The notes beneath the pieces were generated by a model. The model saw nothing but the letters and a program-made list of their open reading frames with translations, did no database searches and was not told the DNA's origin. A DNA stretch of 64,000 bases. Source: Tsukamurella sp. 1534 (GTDB lineage: Bacteria > Actinomycetota > Actinomycetes > Mycobacteriales > Mycobacteriaceae). A program made the position numbers and the translations under genes. Position 1 is the first letter of the stretch. Every line of letters begins with the position of its first letter. The stretch is from NCBI RefSeq assembly GCF_000312385.1, contig NZ_HE997626.1, forward strand, positions 1,181,996-1,245,995. Reading direction: 5' to 3'. Below are positions 52,502 through 61,629 of this stretch, piece by piece.

Positions 52502-53107
52502 TCAGTCGACCTTCGGTGTCGCGATGTCGCTGAGAGCTGCGAAGTAGGCGTCGAATAGGGGGCGCAACCTCGAGCCCGGCGTGAATGCCCACTCGTGCCA
52601 GGCGAAGTCGACAGCCGCGACCCCGGCCGCGGCGAGGGCGCGGGCGACGCGGACGTCGCCGAGACGGGCACCCAGCACGTCGGCGACGGCAGACTGGTCG
52701 CCGCGCTGCTGGGACGCCAGGTGCCCCTTGAGCGCTGGCACTTCATTGATCATGCGGATGCGCGCCCGCAGCGGGTCTCCTCGGGACTCGGCTGTGGCGA
52801 CCATCGGCTCGGTGGCCGCGCGCATGACCACCCAGACGCCTGTGCCGGGCGCGGCCGCCTCGACGGCCTCGGCAACGCTCTGAGCGAAGGAACCAGCGCG
52901 TGTAGCGGCGAAGCGTGCTGCGGAGACGACCGCGTCCTCCTTCGAAGCGAAATACCGGAAGAAGGTGGCGCGGGAGACGCCGATTCCGCGGGCGAGCTCG
53001 TTGGCCGTCACGTTGTCGAAGCCGTGCTCGACGCAGAAGGTTGCAGCGGCGTCGGCCAGCTCTGCACGCAGGATCTCGCGACTGCGGTCGCGCACATCGT
53101 TCTGCAT
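52502..53107 (-). CDS. TetR-family regulator of the efflux pump
   Basis: 201 aa. HTH: ADAAATFCVEHGFDNVTANE then LARGIGVSRATFFRYFASKE. The C-terminal domain resembles TetR repressors next to MFS drug pumps. Divergent from the pump at 53193 with an 85-bp gap that holds a perfect palindrome. TAGACT (minus, 53120-53115) ends 8 nt before the ATG, so its transcript is nearly leaderless. Likely an autoregulated repressor. The 166 bp between it and the convergent peptidase gene show no gene. Confidence 0.83.
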   Translation of the reverse strand: MQNDVRDRSREILRAELADAAATFCVEHGFDNVTANELARGIGVSRATFFRYFASKEDAVVSAARFAATRAGSFAQSVAEAVEAAAPGTGVWVVMRAATEPMVATAESRGDPLRARIRMINEVPALKGHLASQQRGDQSAVADVLGARLGDVRVARALAAAGVAAVDFAWHEWAFTPGSRLRPLFDAYFAALSDIATPKVD

Positions 53108-53144
53108 GAACCTGAGTCTATAGCATGATACGGTCTCCGTCGGA

Positions 53145-53161
53145 TGAGACTCCGTCTCATT
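53145..53161. promoter_or_regulatory. TetR operator candidate ATGAGAC-tcc-GTCTCAT
   Basis: Perfect 7-bp inverted arms (53145-53151 and 53155-53161) with a 3-nt centre, located between the divergent TetR gene and the MFS pump. Size and symmetry suit a TetR dimer. Confidence 0.6.
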
Positions 53162-53192
53162 CGCTCGTCAGGCAAAGAACGGAAGAACGATC

Positions 53193-54653
53193 ATGACCTC
53201 CACCCGGGCCCAGGACATGCCCCTGGCCTGCGACGACCGCGCGCCCACGCCTCGACACCGTTCGGGGGTGATCCTCGCCGTGCTCGCCTTCGCGGGACTC
53301 GGGGCCTCGTTTATGCAGACGATTCTCATCCCGATCCAGGGTGAGCTGCCGAGGCTACTGGGCACCACCAGCGAGAACACCGCGTGGGCGATCACGGCGA
53401 CCCTGGTGGCAGCGGCTGTCTGCACCCCTGTCGCCGGGCGCCTCGGCGACATGTTCGGCAAGCGCCTCGTCGTCATGTCGCTTCTACTGCTTCAGGCGGT
53501 AGGTGCGATCCTCGCGGCGTTCGCAGGCGACGTGTCGACCCTCATCGTTGCTCGTGCACTACAAGGGGCGGTCGCAGGCGTCATCCCCCTGGGCATCTCG
53601 ATCCTGCGCGATGTACTGCCGCCCCAGAAGCTCGGCGCGGGCATCGCCCTCGTCAGCGCGACACTCGGTGTCGGCGGCGCGCTCGGCCTGCCGCTCAGCG
53701 CTATCGTTGCAGAGCACCTCGACTGGCACGCACTGTTCTGGGTCGCTGCCGTCATCGCCGTGCTCGCTTTCCTCGGCTGCGCAGTCTTCGTGCCCTCGAG
53801 CGAGCAGCGCTCGCCGGCACGCATTGACATCGTCGGCATCGTCGGACTCTCGCTCGGACTCGTCGGCGTGCTCATCGCCATCTCGCGCGGCGGCGAATGG
53901 GGCTGGACAGACGCGCGCACACTGACCCTTTTGTTCGGCGGAGCGCTCGTGCTCACGATCTGGGGCGCGATCGAGCTGCGCGTGAAGGACCCACTCGTCG
54001 ACCTGCGCGTGAGCGCACGCGCACCGGTGCTGCTGACCAACCTCGCCTCGGTCACGATGGGATTCGCTCTCTTCGCCTCCAACGTGGTGCTCCCGCAGCT
54101 GCTCACACTGCCACAGGCGAGCGGTATCGGGCTTGGCCTCACCCTCACGGTCGCGGCGCTCGTCGTCGCTCCCTCCGGTCTGGCGATGATGGCGATGTCG
54201 CCCGTCGCGGGCAGGGTCGGGCACCACTGGGGTGCGAAGCGGCTGCTCCTAGTGGGCTCTGTGGTCCTCGCCCTGGCCTATGGGCTCGCGTTGGCCTTCC
54301 ACGCCCAGGTCTGGCAGATCCTCGTCGTCAGCATCGTGCTCGGCATCGGAGTCGGCCTCGGCTACGCTGCGATGCCCGCGCTCATCATGCAGGCAGTGCC
54401 CGCAAATGCGAGCGGGGCGGCCAACGGCCTCAACGCGCTGATGCGCTCGCTCGGAACCACGATCGCTGCTGCCGTGACCGGCGCGGTCCTCGCGCAGTCC
54501 GTCACGACCATCGGTGGCGTGACGGGGCCAAGCGAAGGAGGCTTTCTCCTCACGCTCGCGCTCGGGCTCGGTGCCGCGGTCGTCACCCTTATCATCGCGG
54601 CGTTCATCCCACGCCCACGCGCAGCCCAATCAGGAACGGAGAGACATACCTGA
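53193..54653 (+). CDS. MFS drug efflux transporter (DHA2 type)
   Basis: 486 aa, 14 predicted membrane segments. WAITATLVAAAVCTPVAGRL then GDMFGKRLVV is motif A, and RALQGAVAGVIPLGISILRD with GIALVSATLGVGGALGLPLS is the motif-C-bearing helix 5 typical of antiporters. It would export cationic or hydrophobic drugs using the proton gradient. The divergent TetR gene is its probable repressor. GGAAG lies upstream of the ATG. Confidence 0.87.
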   Translation: MTSTRAQDMPLACDDRAPTPRHRSGVILAVLAFAGLGASFMQTILIPIQGELPRLLGTTSENTAWAITATLVAAAVCTPVAGRLGDMFGKRLVVMSLLLLQAVGAILAAFAGDVSTLIVARALQGAVAGVIPLGISILRDVLPPQKLGAGIALVSATLGVGGALGLPLSAIVAEHLDWHALFWVAAVIAVLAFLGCAVFVPSSEQRSPARIDIVGIVGLSLGLVGVLIAISRGGEWGWTDARTLTLLFGGALVLTIWGAIELRVKDPLVDLRVSARAPVLLTNLASVTMGFALFASNVVLPQLLTLPQASGIGLGLTLTVAALVVAPSGLAMMAMSPVAGRVGHHWGAKRLLLVGSVVLALAYGLALAFHAQVWQILVVSIVLGIGVGLGYAAMPALIMQAVPANASGAANGLNALMRSLGTTIAAAVTGAVLAQSVTTIGGVTGPSEGGFLLTLALGLGAAVVTLIIAAFIPRPRAAQSGTERHT

Positions 54654-54748
54654 CCCCTGCGGCAGCCGTCGCCGACGTCTATGGGAGGGCTGCCGCGGTG
54701 TCGGGGATCAACGAGTCCGGTCGGTGACTAGGTTCGCGCATGTGAGCG

Positions 54749-54990
54749 TCACAAGTTCACGAAGATGAGCGGAGCGCCGCGTTGGCGGCCTCGCGTGTAG
54801 ACCTCGGCGCAGGAGACACGGGAGTGCTCGTCAATGACGGTGCACAAATGACAGTCGACGAGCGGTTGCTGCGTTTCCGAGCACCGCCGTACCGCCCCGG
54901 GTTTCGCGGGCACGTCGAGGTTCGACGTCCGGGCGAATGCCACAGACGTCCCTGCATGGACGTCTGACAGCCACCCTCCGACTGCAACTC
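54749..54990 (-). pseudogene. remnant of a transposase/integrase (IS481-like)
   Basis: A 64-codon minus-strand piece reads LDVPAKPGAVRRCSETQQPL and then CHLCTVIDEHSRVSCAEVY, resembling the first DDE strand of IS481/rve transposases (usually 'HTVIDDHSRLAYAE'). It ends abruptly at 54749 and has no intact start or C-terminal half. Only a short match, so tentative. The rest of 54654-55134 has no gene. Confidence 0.45.
54912..54966. repeat. two adjacent perfect inverted repeats
   Basis: ACGTCGA (54912-54918) / TCGACGT (54922-54928) and CAGACGTCC (54943-54951) / GGACGTCTG (54958-54966) sit side by side in the transposase remnant. They could be hairpins of an element end or recombination scar. Confidence 0.5.
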
Positions 54991-55072
54991 CAAACGGAAG
55001 TAACCACTGAGAATCATCCGCTTCACCGGTCCGGCAACGCGTGCACGTCTTCTCACATCAGAAACGACAAAA

Positions 55073-55110
55073 CCCGAGGTCACGAGCTCTTCTGAGTTCG
55101 TGACCTCGGG
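55073..55110 (-). terminator. strong intrinsic terminator of the tRNA-Leu gene
   Basis: A 17-bp stem with one mismatch (CCCGAGGTCACGA... against ...TCGTGACCTCGGG, 4-nt loop) is followed on the minus strand by TTTTGTCG. It lies 24 bp after the tRNA 3' end. Confidence 0.8.
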
Positions 55111-55134
55111 TGCTGCAGTTCATGGAACTGCTCC

Positions 55135-55220
55135 TGGTGGGCGAAGGGGGACTTGAACCCCCACGTCCCGAAGGACACTGGCACCTGAAGCCAGCGCGTC
55201 TGCCATTCCGCCACTCGCCC
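55135..55220 (-). tRNA. tRNA-Leu (anticodon CAG)
   Basis: 86 nt on the minus strand, including an encoded CCA. The acceptor GGGCGAG pairs with TTCGCCC; the anticodon arm CTGGC-TTCAGGT-GCCAG shows CAG; a long variable arm (GTGTCCTTCGGGAC) marks a class-II tRNA; the T arm is GGGGGTTCAAGTCCCCC. Leu tRNA beside fhaA is the same arrangement as in mycobacteria. Confidence 0.95.
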
Positions 55221-55233
55221 GAGCGACCGAAGA

Positions 55234-55239
55234 AGACTA
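55234..55239 (-). promoter_or_regulatory. -10 box of tRNA-Leu
   Basis: TAGTCT on the minus strand ends 14 nt before the mature 5' end, which predicts a short ~7-nt leader to be removed by RNase P. Confidence 0.4.
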
Positions 55240-55431
55240 ACACGATGAATCTCGCGGCGCGAAATCGAGCCGCTACCTGGACCGACGGTCTTGCCCCCGC
55301 ACCGTCGACCGTGCTACCAAAGGGACAGTTGGGACGAATGGGGTTACGCTGGGTTCGCCGTGCGGCGATCGCCGGTATCATCATTGGTCAGAACATGCAC
55401 TGCGACACGCTGAGGAAGGAGGAAGTCGTCC

Positions 55432-56682
55432 ATGGGGATCCTGCAGCGATTCGAGCGCAAGCTCGAGGGGGCCGTCGGCGACGGCTTCGCCCGGGTCTTC
55501 GGCGGCAAGGTGGTTCCCCAGGAAGTAGAGGCTGCTCTTCAGCGCGAGGCCGAGGACCAGCTGCAAACCCTGGGAGACGGGGCGTATCTCGTACCCAATA
55601 AATACGTCATCGCCGTCTCCCCCACCGACCAGGAGACCTTCGAAGCGGATCGCGAACTCGCGATCCGCGCGTTCTCGAAGCACCTGGACGAATACATCCA
55701 TGACAACGGCTGGCAGACTTATGGTGACGTGGTCGTGCACTTCGAGCAGTCACCAGCACTGCACACGGGTCAATTCCGTGCCCGTGGCACCGTCGACCCG
55801 GATGCAGTCCCGCAGAACCTAGTACCCCAGCGTCCACCTGCAGAATCAGGAGCCGATTCGATGAGCAACAATCCCGGATACGACCAGGGGCGGCACGGCG
55901 GCCAGTACGACCAGGGGGCCTACCAAGGGCAGCCGGGGTACGACCAGCAGGGCTACGCCCAGCAGCCGCAGCCGGGCCAGCCCGGCTACGACCAGGGCTA
56001 CCAGCAGCCCTACGACCCGAACTACGGCCAGCAGCAGGGCTACCAGCCGCCGGCATTCGATCAGGGCGGCTACCAGCAGCAGCCGTACGACCCGAACTAC
56101 GCGCAGCCGGGATACGACCAGGGCTACCAGCAGCAGGGCTACGCCCAGCCGGCCCAGCCCGGATACGACCAGGGCTACCAGCAGCCCGCCTACGACCAGG
56201 GCTACGCCCAGCCCGGATACGACCAGGGCTACGCGCAGCCGGGGTACGACCAGGGCTACCAGCAGCCCGGCTACGACCAGGGCTACGCCCAGCCGGCCCA
56301 GCCGGGATACGACCAGGGTTACGCGCAGCCGGGTTACGACCAGCAGCCCGGCTACGACCAGGGCTACGCCCAGCCCCAGGGCGGCTACGCCCAGCCCGCC
56401 GGCGTCACCCTGTACCTGGAGGACGGCTCCAACCGCACCTTCGCCCTGCGGGACGGCGCCAATGTGATCGGCCGCGGCCAGGACGCGCAGTTCCGGCTCC
56501 CGGACACGGGCGTCTCGCGCCGCCACGTCGAGATCCGCTGGGACGGCTACGCCGCCGTGCTCAACGACCTCGGCTCCACCAACGGGACGTCGGTCAACGA
56601 CGTGCCCGTTTCCAACTGGGAACTGGCCGACGGTGACCGCATCCGGGTCGGCCACTCGGATATCGTGGTGCGCTTCCAGTAG
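55432..56682 (+). CDS. fhaA: FHA-domain protein FhaA with DUF3662 and Gln/Tyr-rich repeats
   Basis: 416 aa. Residues 1-120 form the DUF3662 domain ([37 protein letters not shown]). Residues ~150-322 are low-complexity P-G-Y-D-Q-G-Y-x-Q repeats. Residues ~323-416 are the FHA domain with [20 protein letters not shown] and [12 protein letters not shown]. In mycobacteria FhaA binds phosphorylated PknB targets and MurJ to control peptidoglycan precursor export. AAGGAGGAAG precedes ATG 55432, and TACGCT at 55345 is a possible -10. Head of the fha-pkn operon. Confidence 0.93.
   Translation: MGILQRFERKLEGAVGDGFARVFGGKVVPQEVEAALQREAEDQLQTLGDGAYLVPNKYVIAVSPTDQETFEADRELAIRAFSKHLDEYIHDNGWQTYGDVVVHFEQSPALHTGQFRARGTVDPDAVPQNLVPQRPPAESGADSMSNNPGYDQGRHGGQYDQGAYQGQPGYDQQGYAQQPQPGQPGYDQGYQQPYDPNYGQQQGYQPPAFDQGGYQQQPYDPNYAQPGYDQGYQQQGYAQPAQPGYDQGYQQPAYDQGYAQPGYDQGYAQPGYDQGYQQPGYDQGYAQPAQPGYDQGYAQPGYDQQPGYDQGYAQPQGGYAQPAGVTLYLEDGSNRTFALRDGANVIGRGQDAQFRLPDTGVSRRHVEIRWDGYAAVLNDLGSTNGTSVNDVPVSNWELADGDRIRVGHSDIVVRFQ
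55880..56396 (+). repeat. tandem PGYDQGY(A/Q)Q coding repeats in fhaA
   Basis: About 17 imperfect 9-mer to 15-mer units built from GGCTACGACCAGGGCTAC-like DNA. Near-identical units make this tract prone to length change and assembly collapse. Confidence 0.8.
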
Positions 56683-56781
56683 ATTTTCTCTTCGGGCTCG
56701 CGGAAGCAGACCCGCAAGACGCGCCCGCAGACCGCGGGGCGCGAGCCGAGTGTGCGTCTGAGCGACCAGGAGGGAGGCGCC

Positions 56782-57246
56782 GTGCAGGGACTCGTACTGC
56801 AACTGACCCGAGCGGGTTTCCTGCTGCTCCTGTGGCTGTGCGTGTGGCTGGTGATCAGCGCGCTGCGCTCCGACGCGCGCGTGGCCTCCGGCCTGCGGCC
56901 CAAGCAGAAGGATGCCAAGGCCCCCCGCCGAGGCCTGTTCTCGCGCACCAGCAAGGTGGCCAAGTACCTCGTGGTCACCCACGGCCCGCTCGCCAACACC
57001 CGGATCACGCTGGGCCAGCAACCGGTGCTCATCGGCCGCGCCGACGACTCCACGCTGGTCCTCAACGACGATTACGCGTCCACCAGGCACGCCAGGCTCT
57101 CCCGCGACGGGGACGACTGGTACGTCGAGGACCTCGGCTCCACCAACGGCACCTATCTGGCTCGCAACAAGGTGACCACTCCCACCCGCGTCCCGCTGGG
57201 CACTCCGGTGCGCGTGGGCAAGACAGTGATCGAGTTGCGCCCGTGA
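56782..57246 (+). CDS. fhaB: FHA-domain membrane protein FhaB (FipA)
   Basis: 154 aa, nearly the size of the mycobacterial protein. One membrane segment (LVLQLTRAGFLLLLWLCVWL) is followed by a linker and an FHA domain (VLIGRADDSTLVLNDDYAST then RHARLSRDG, then [18 protein letters not shown]). It is a PknA target that links FtsZ/FtsQ in division. I use GTG 56782, behind AGGGAGG, because family members begin MQGLVLQLTRAGF; an earlier start at 56752 adds non-conserved residues. Stop overlaps pstP (GTGA). Confidence 0.92.
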   Translation: MQGLVLQLTRAGFLLLLWLCVWLVISALRSDARVASGLRPKQKDAKAPRRGLFSRTSKVAKYLVVTHGPLANTRITLGQQPVLIGRADDSTLVLNDDYASTRHARLSRDGDDWYVEDLGSTNGTYLARNKVTTPTRVPLGTPVRVGKTVIELRP

Positions 57247-58700
57247 GTCTCGTCCTTCGCTACGCCGCCCGCTCCGACCGAGGCCTGGTCCGGAGCAACA
57301 ACGAGGACTCCGTCTACGCCGGAGCCCGCCTGCTCGCGCTGGCCGACGGCATGGGCGGCCACGCCGCGGGCGAGGTGGCGTCGCAGCTGATGATCGCCGC
57401 GCTCTCCCCCCTCGACGACGACGAGCCCAGCGGCGACCTCCTGGACACCCTCGAGGAGGCGATGGTCTCCGGCAACGAGTCCATCGCCGAACAGGTCTCC
57501 GAGGACCCCGAGCTGGACGGCATGGGCACCACGCTCACCGCGATCCTGTTCGCCGGCTCCAAGCTCGGACTCATCCACGTGGGCGACTCCCGCGGCTACC
57601 TGCTGCGCGACGAGCAGCTCACCCGCATCACCAAGGACGACACGTTCGTCCAGACCCTCGTCGACGAGGGCCGGATCACCGCCGAACAGGCGCACGTGCA
57701 CCCCCAGCGCTCCCTCATCATGAAGGCCCTCACCGGCCACGAGGTCGAGCCCACCCTCACGCTGCGCGAGGCCAAGGCCGGCGACGTGTACATGCTCTGC
57801 TCCGACGGCCTGTCCGACGTGGTGAGCGACGAGACCATCGGCGACACCCTGGAACTGGCCTCCGAGGACGTCAGCGCCGCCGCCGACAAGCTGATCGAGC
57901 TCGCGCTGCGCTCCGGCGGCCCGGACAACGTCACCGTCGTCGTGGCCCGCGTCGAGGACACCAGCTTCGGCCAGAGCCGGCCCATCGTGGGCGGCGCCGC
58001 GAACGAGGACGACGAGGACTACGTCCCGCCCGCCAACACCGCCGCAGGCCGCGCCGCGGCACTCCGCCCGCCCAAGAAGGCGCCCCGCCGCGTCCTCGCG
58101 CAGGAGGTCGTCGAGGAGGAGCCCGACCGCGGCCCGCGGCGCAAGTGGATCGCCCTCGCATTGGTCCTCGCGTTCGTCATCGTCGGCGGCATCGCCGCGC
58201 TGGTCACGCGCTCGGTGGTGAACTCGAACTACTACGTGGGCTCCACGACCGACGGCCGGATCGCGATCTCGCACGGCGTCAAGGTGACCCTGTTCGGCAA
58301 GGCGCTCAACAAGCAGCAGGAGGTCGTGTGCATCGCCGACTCCCCCGCCGCGGGCGGCGCCGCGCAGGGCTGCGAGCCGCTCAAGGTCAGTGAGCTGACC
58401 CCGCGCGGCAAGGCCAACCTCGACGGCCTGCCTTACGCCAGCTCCCTCGACGACGCCCGCGATCAGGCGCGCGCCCTCACGGACAAGGACAACCTGATCC
58501 CGCGCTGCCAGATCAGCACCGTCGTCGAACCCGCGCCCGCCCCGGCACCGTCGGGCGGCCCGGCACCCGCTCCCGCGCCGACCGCCGCCCCGGCACCGGC
58601 CCCCGCGCCCGGCGCGACCCCGGCGCAGCCCGCGCCGGTCACCAAGGTGGTCACGCAGACCTCGACGCCCGACGCCCCCTGCCGGGGAGGCCCGTCGTGA
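57243..58700 (+). CDS. pstP: PP2C-type Ser/Thr protein phosphatase PstP
   Basis: 485 aa. The cytoplasmic PP2C domain has SNNEDSVYAG, LADGMGGHAAGE, VGDSRGYLLR, MLCSDGLSDVV and GGPDNVTVVVA, the metal-binding Asp residues of the family. A membrane segment lies at about residues 302-326, then an outside domain with two cysteines and a Pro/Ala-rich tail. It removes phosphates placed by PknA/PknB on themselves, FhaB and cell-wall enzymes. Starts inside the fhaB stop. Confidence 0.94.
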   Translation: MSLVLRYAARSDRGLVRSNNEDSVYAGARLLALADGMGGHAAGEVASQLMIAALSPLDDDEPSGDLLDTLEEAMVSGNESIAEQVSEDPELDGMGTTLTAILFAGSKLGLIHVGDSRGYLLRDEQLTRITKDDTFVQTLVDEGRITAEQAHVHPQRSLIMKALTGHEVEPTLTLREAKAGDVYMLCSDGLSDVVSDETIGDTLELASEDVSAAADKLIELALRSGGPDNVTVVVARVEDTSFGQSRPIVGGAANEDDEDYVPPANTAAGRAAALRPPKKAPRRVLAQEVVEEEPDRGPRRKWIALALVLAFVIVGGIAALVTRSVVNSNYYVGSTTDGRIAISHGVKVTLFGKALNKQQEVVCIADSPAAGGAAQGCEPLKVSELTPRGKANLDGLPYASSLDDARDQARALTDKDNLIPRCQISTVVEPAPAPAPSGGPAPAPAPTAAPAPAPAPGATPAQPAPVTKVVTQTSTPDAPCRGGPS

Positions 58701-60118
58701 CGTCCGGAGTCAATACCCCCGGTTCCGGGCTCACGCTCGATCAGAACCGTCGCTCCCGGACCTACGAGCTGGTTCTGCTCGGCGCCGCCACCGTCGTGAT
58801 GGGGGCGTCGCTGGGCATCGTGGAGTGGGCGCAACGCCAGTCCATCAGCTGGGACCTGGTGAAGTACATGGCCGCGTTCATCGTGCTCTACGGTGCCGCG
58901 CACATCGCCATGCGCCGGTTCGCGCCCCACGCGGACCCGCTGATCCTGCCCGTCGTGGCCCTCCTCAACGGCCTCGGCCTGGTGCTGATCCACCGCCTCG
59001 ACCTGGGCAACCAGCACGGCGAGAACGGCCGCGTGATCGAGACCAACGAGGCGAACCAGCAGGTGCTGTGGACCCTGATCGGCGTCGCGGTGCTGGTCGG
59101 GGTGCTCGCGCTGCTGCGCGATCACCGGACGCTCTCGAAGTACGCCTACACGATCGGCCTGGCCGGCATCGTGTTCCTCGCGCTGCCCGCCGTCCTGCCG
59201 TCGAGCATGTCCGAGATCAACGGCTCGAAGAACTGGATCAAGACCCCGCTGTTCAACATCCAGCCCAGCGAGGTCAGCAAGATCCTGCTGATCATCTTCA
59301 CCGCGGCGTTCCTGGTGTCCAAGCGCGACCTGTTCACCTCCGCCGGCCGCCGCGTACTGGGTGTCGACCTGCCGCGCGCCCGCGACCTGGCGCCGCTGCT
59401 GCTGGTGTGGATCGTGGCGCTCGCGGTGCTCGGCTACGCCAACGACCTCGGCACCCCGCTGCTCATCTTCTTCACCGTGCTGGCCATGGTGTACGTCGCC
59501 ACCGAGCGGGTCGGCTGGATCATCGTGGGCCTCGCGCTCGCGGTGGTCGGCGCCGTCGTCGCCTACTTCCTGTTCTCGCACCTGCAGGTGCGCGTCGCGG
59601 TCTGGCAGGACCCGTTCAGCGACTTCTACGGCGTGGGCAACCAGCCGGCGCAGGCGCTGTTCTCCCTCGCCACCGGCGGTCTCGCCGGTACCGGCCTGGG
59701 ATCGGGGCGGCCCACCATGGTGCCCTTCGCCTCGACCGACTTCATCATCGCCGCCATCGGCGAGGAGCTCGGGCTGATCGGCCTCGCCGCGGTCCTCATG
59801 CTGTTCCTCGTGCTCATCTTCCGCGGCTTCCGCGCGGGCCTCACGGTCCGCGACAGCTTCGGCAAGCTGCTCGCCGCGGGACTCGCCTCCACCATCGCGA
59901 TCCAGCTGTTCGTGGTGGTCGGCGGCGTCACCAAGCTCATCCCGCTCACCGGCTTGACCACCCCGTTCATGAGCTACGGCGGATCGTCGCTGCTCACGAA
60001 CTACGCGCTCGTCGCGATCCTGCTGCGGATCTCCAACGCCGCACGGGAGCCGAAGGTGACGCGCAAGCCCGGTGCCCCGGTCCCCGACCGGCCGACTGAG
60101 ATCGTGAAGCGCGTATGA
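58697..60118 (+). CDS. rodA: peptidoglycan polymerase RodA (SEDS family)
   Basis: 473 aa with about 11 membrane segments. INGSKNWIKTPLFNIQPSEV then SKI is the SEDS WIxxGxxxFQPSE region, ANDLGTPLLIFFT and GTGLGSGRPTMVPFASTDFI are further signatures, and GLTTPFMSYGGSSLL closes the family pattern. It polymerises lipid II during growth, working with the PBP in the next gene. GTG start inside the pstP stop. Confidence 0.93.
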   Translation: MTSGVNTPGSGLTLDQNRRSRTYELVLLGAATVVMGASLGIVEWAQRQSISWDLVKYMAAFIVLYGAAHIAMRRFAPHADPLILPVVALLNGLGLVLIHRLDLGNQHGENGRVIETNEANQQVLWTLIGVAVLVGVLALLRDHRTLSKYAYTIGLAGIVFLALPAVLPSSMSEINGSKNWIKTPLFNIQPSEVSKILLIIFTAAFLVSKRDLFTSAGRRVLGVDLPRARDLAPLLLVWIVALAVLGYANDLGTPLLIFFTVLAMVYVATERVGWIIVGLALAVVGAVVAYFLFSHLQVRVAVWQDPFSDFYGVGNQPAQALFSLATGGLAGTGLGSGRPTMVPFASTDFIIAAIGEELGLIGLAAVLMLFLVLIFRGFRAGLTVRDSFGKLLAAGLASTIAIQLFVVVGGVTKLIPLTGLTTPFMSYGGSSLLTNYALVAILLRISNAAREPKVTRKPGAPVPDRPTEIVKRV

Positions 60119-61629
60119 ACGCACCGATCCGCCGCGTCAGCCTCGTCGTCGTCCTTCTCGTGGTCGCCCTGCTCGCCAGGTCGACCTTCGTGCAGGTCTT
60201 CGAGGCCGACGACCTGCGCGCCGACACCCGCAACGAACGGGTCCTGCTCGACGAGTACTCCCGCCAGCGCGGCTCCATCCTCGCCGGCGGCGAGGTGATG
60301 TCGCAGTCCGTGGCCACCGACGACAGGTACAAGTACCTGCGCTCCTATCCCAAGGACCTCGCGCAGGCGTACTCGCCGCTCACCGGCTACTACTCGATGA
60401 TCTACAGCTCCGGCGGCCTCGAGCACGCCGAGGAGTCGATCCTCAACGGCGGCGACGACCGGCTGTTCGGCGGCCGCGTCGCGGACATGTTCTCCGGCCG
60501 CGATCCCCGCGGCGGGAACGTCGTGACCACGATCAACCCGGCCATGCAGAAGGTCGCGTACGAGAAGCTCATGTCCTCGTGCGGATCGGCGGGGCCGTGC
60601 CACGGCGCCGTCGTCGCCATGGAGCCGCAGACCGGCAAGATCCTCGCGATGGTCTCGACCCCCGGCTACGACCCGAACCCGCTGTCCTCGCACGACCCCA
60701 AGGTCGTGCGGAACGCGTGGGAGTCGCTCAACGCCGACCCGAACAAGCCGATGGAGAACCGGGCCACCACCTGGACGTACCCACCCGGGTCCACGTTCAA
60801 GGTGATCACGACCGCCGCGGCGCTGTCCCAGGGCAAGGGCGTCGACCTGAGCACCCGCCTCACCGCGGACAAGCAGATCACGCTGCCGGGCGGCGGCGGC
60901 ACGACGCTCCAGAACTACGCGGGCACGACCTGCCAGGACAGCTCGGGCGGTACCGTCAGCCTGTTGCAGGCGTTCCAGTACTCGTGCAACACCGCGTTCG
61001 TCGACCTTGCTACGTCGAAGATGCAGGACGGAGGAGAGGCGATCAAGCAGATGGCCAACAATTTCGGCATGAACTCGTCGCCCGACCCCATCCCGCTGCG
61101 CGTCGCGCAGTCGTCGACCGGCGAGCTGGCCGACGGTGCCCAGACCGGCCAGTCCGCGATCGGCCAGCTCGACGTGGCGATGACGCCTCTGCAGAACGCG
61201 GTGATCGCCTCGACACTGGCCAACGGCGGCATCCGGATGCAGCCGTACCTGGTGGACAGCCTCCAGGCGCCCGACCTGTCGACGATCTCGACCACGGCGC
61301 CCAAACGCGCGGGCCAGGCGATCTCGCCGGAGGTCGCGACCCAGATGCGGGAGCTCATGGTCGCCTCCGAGCGGAACACCAAGGGCTCGAGCGGCCGCGT
61401 GCCGATCGCCTCGAAGACGGGCACGGCCGAACACTCCGAGGGCCAGAAGGGCGGCGAGGCGCCGCACGCCTGGTACATCGGCTACGGTCCGGTGAACGAC
61501 CCGAAGGTGGCGGTGTCGGTCATCATTGAGAACGGTGGAAATCAGGGCGAGGCGGCGACCGGTGGGTCGCTCGCAGCGCCGATCGGACGTGCGGTGATCA
61601 ACGCCGCGTCGAACGGGCAGGGGAACTGA
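60115..61629 (+). CDS. pbpA: penicillin-binding transpeptidase PbpA
   Basis: 504 aa. N-terminal membrane anchor (residues ~7-24), then the dimer domain, then the transpeptidase domain with STFK (Ser226), SCN (Ser290) and KTGT (Lys434). It cross-links the glycan strands that RodA polymerises; the mycobacterial orthologue localises to the septum and is phosphorylated by PknB. ATGA overlap with rodA. Confidence 0.93.
   Translation: MNAPIRRVSLVVVLLVVALLARSTFVQVFEADDLRADTRNERVLLDEYSRQRGSILAGGEVMSQSVATDDRYKYLRSYPKDLAQAYSPLTGYYSMIYSSGGLEHAEESILNGGDDRLFGGRVADMFSGRDPRGGNVVTTINPAMQKVAYEKLMSSCGSAGPCHGAVVAMEPQTGKILAMVSTPGYDPNPLSSHDPKVVRNAWESLNADPNKPMENRATTWTYPPGSTFKVITTAAALSQGKGVDLSTRLTADKQITLPGGGGTTLQNYAGTTCQDSSGGTVSLLQAFQYSCNTAFVDLATSKMQDGGEAIKQMANNFGMNSSPDPIPLRVAQSSTGELADGAQTGQSAIGQLDVAMTPLQNAVIASTLANGGIRMQPYLVDSLQAPDLSTISTTAPKRAGQAISPEVATQMRELMVASERNTKGSSGRVPIASKTGTAEHSEGQKGGEAPHAWYIGYGPVNDPKVAVSVIIENGGNQGEAATGGSLAAPIGRAVINAASNGQGN

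Noticed and set aside
42683..54990. Prophage or complete mobile island
   Set aside because: No integrase, capsid, terminase, plasmid transfer gene or direct-repeat attachment pair is visible; only one transposase fragment is present.
55880..56396. CRISPR-like array
   Set aside because: The repeats are in frame, without unique spacers, and encode a Tyr/Gln-rich linker inside fhaA. No cas gene is in the window.
56695..56747. GGCTCGCG ... CGCGAGCC inverted repeat between fhaA and fhaB as terminator
   Set aside because: The loop is 37 nt, no T-run follows, and fhaA-fhaB are normally one operon; chance pairing in GC-rich DNA is likely.
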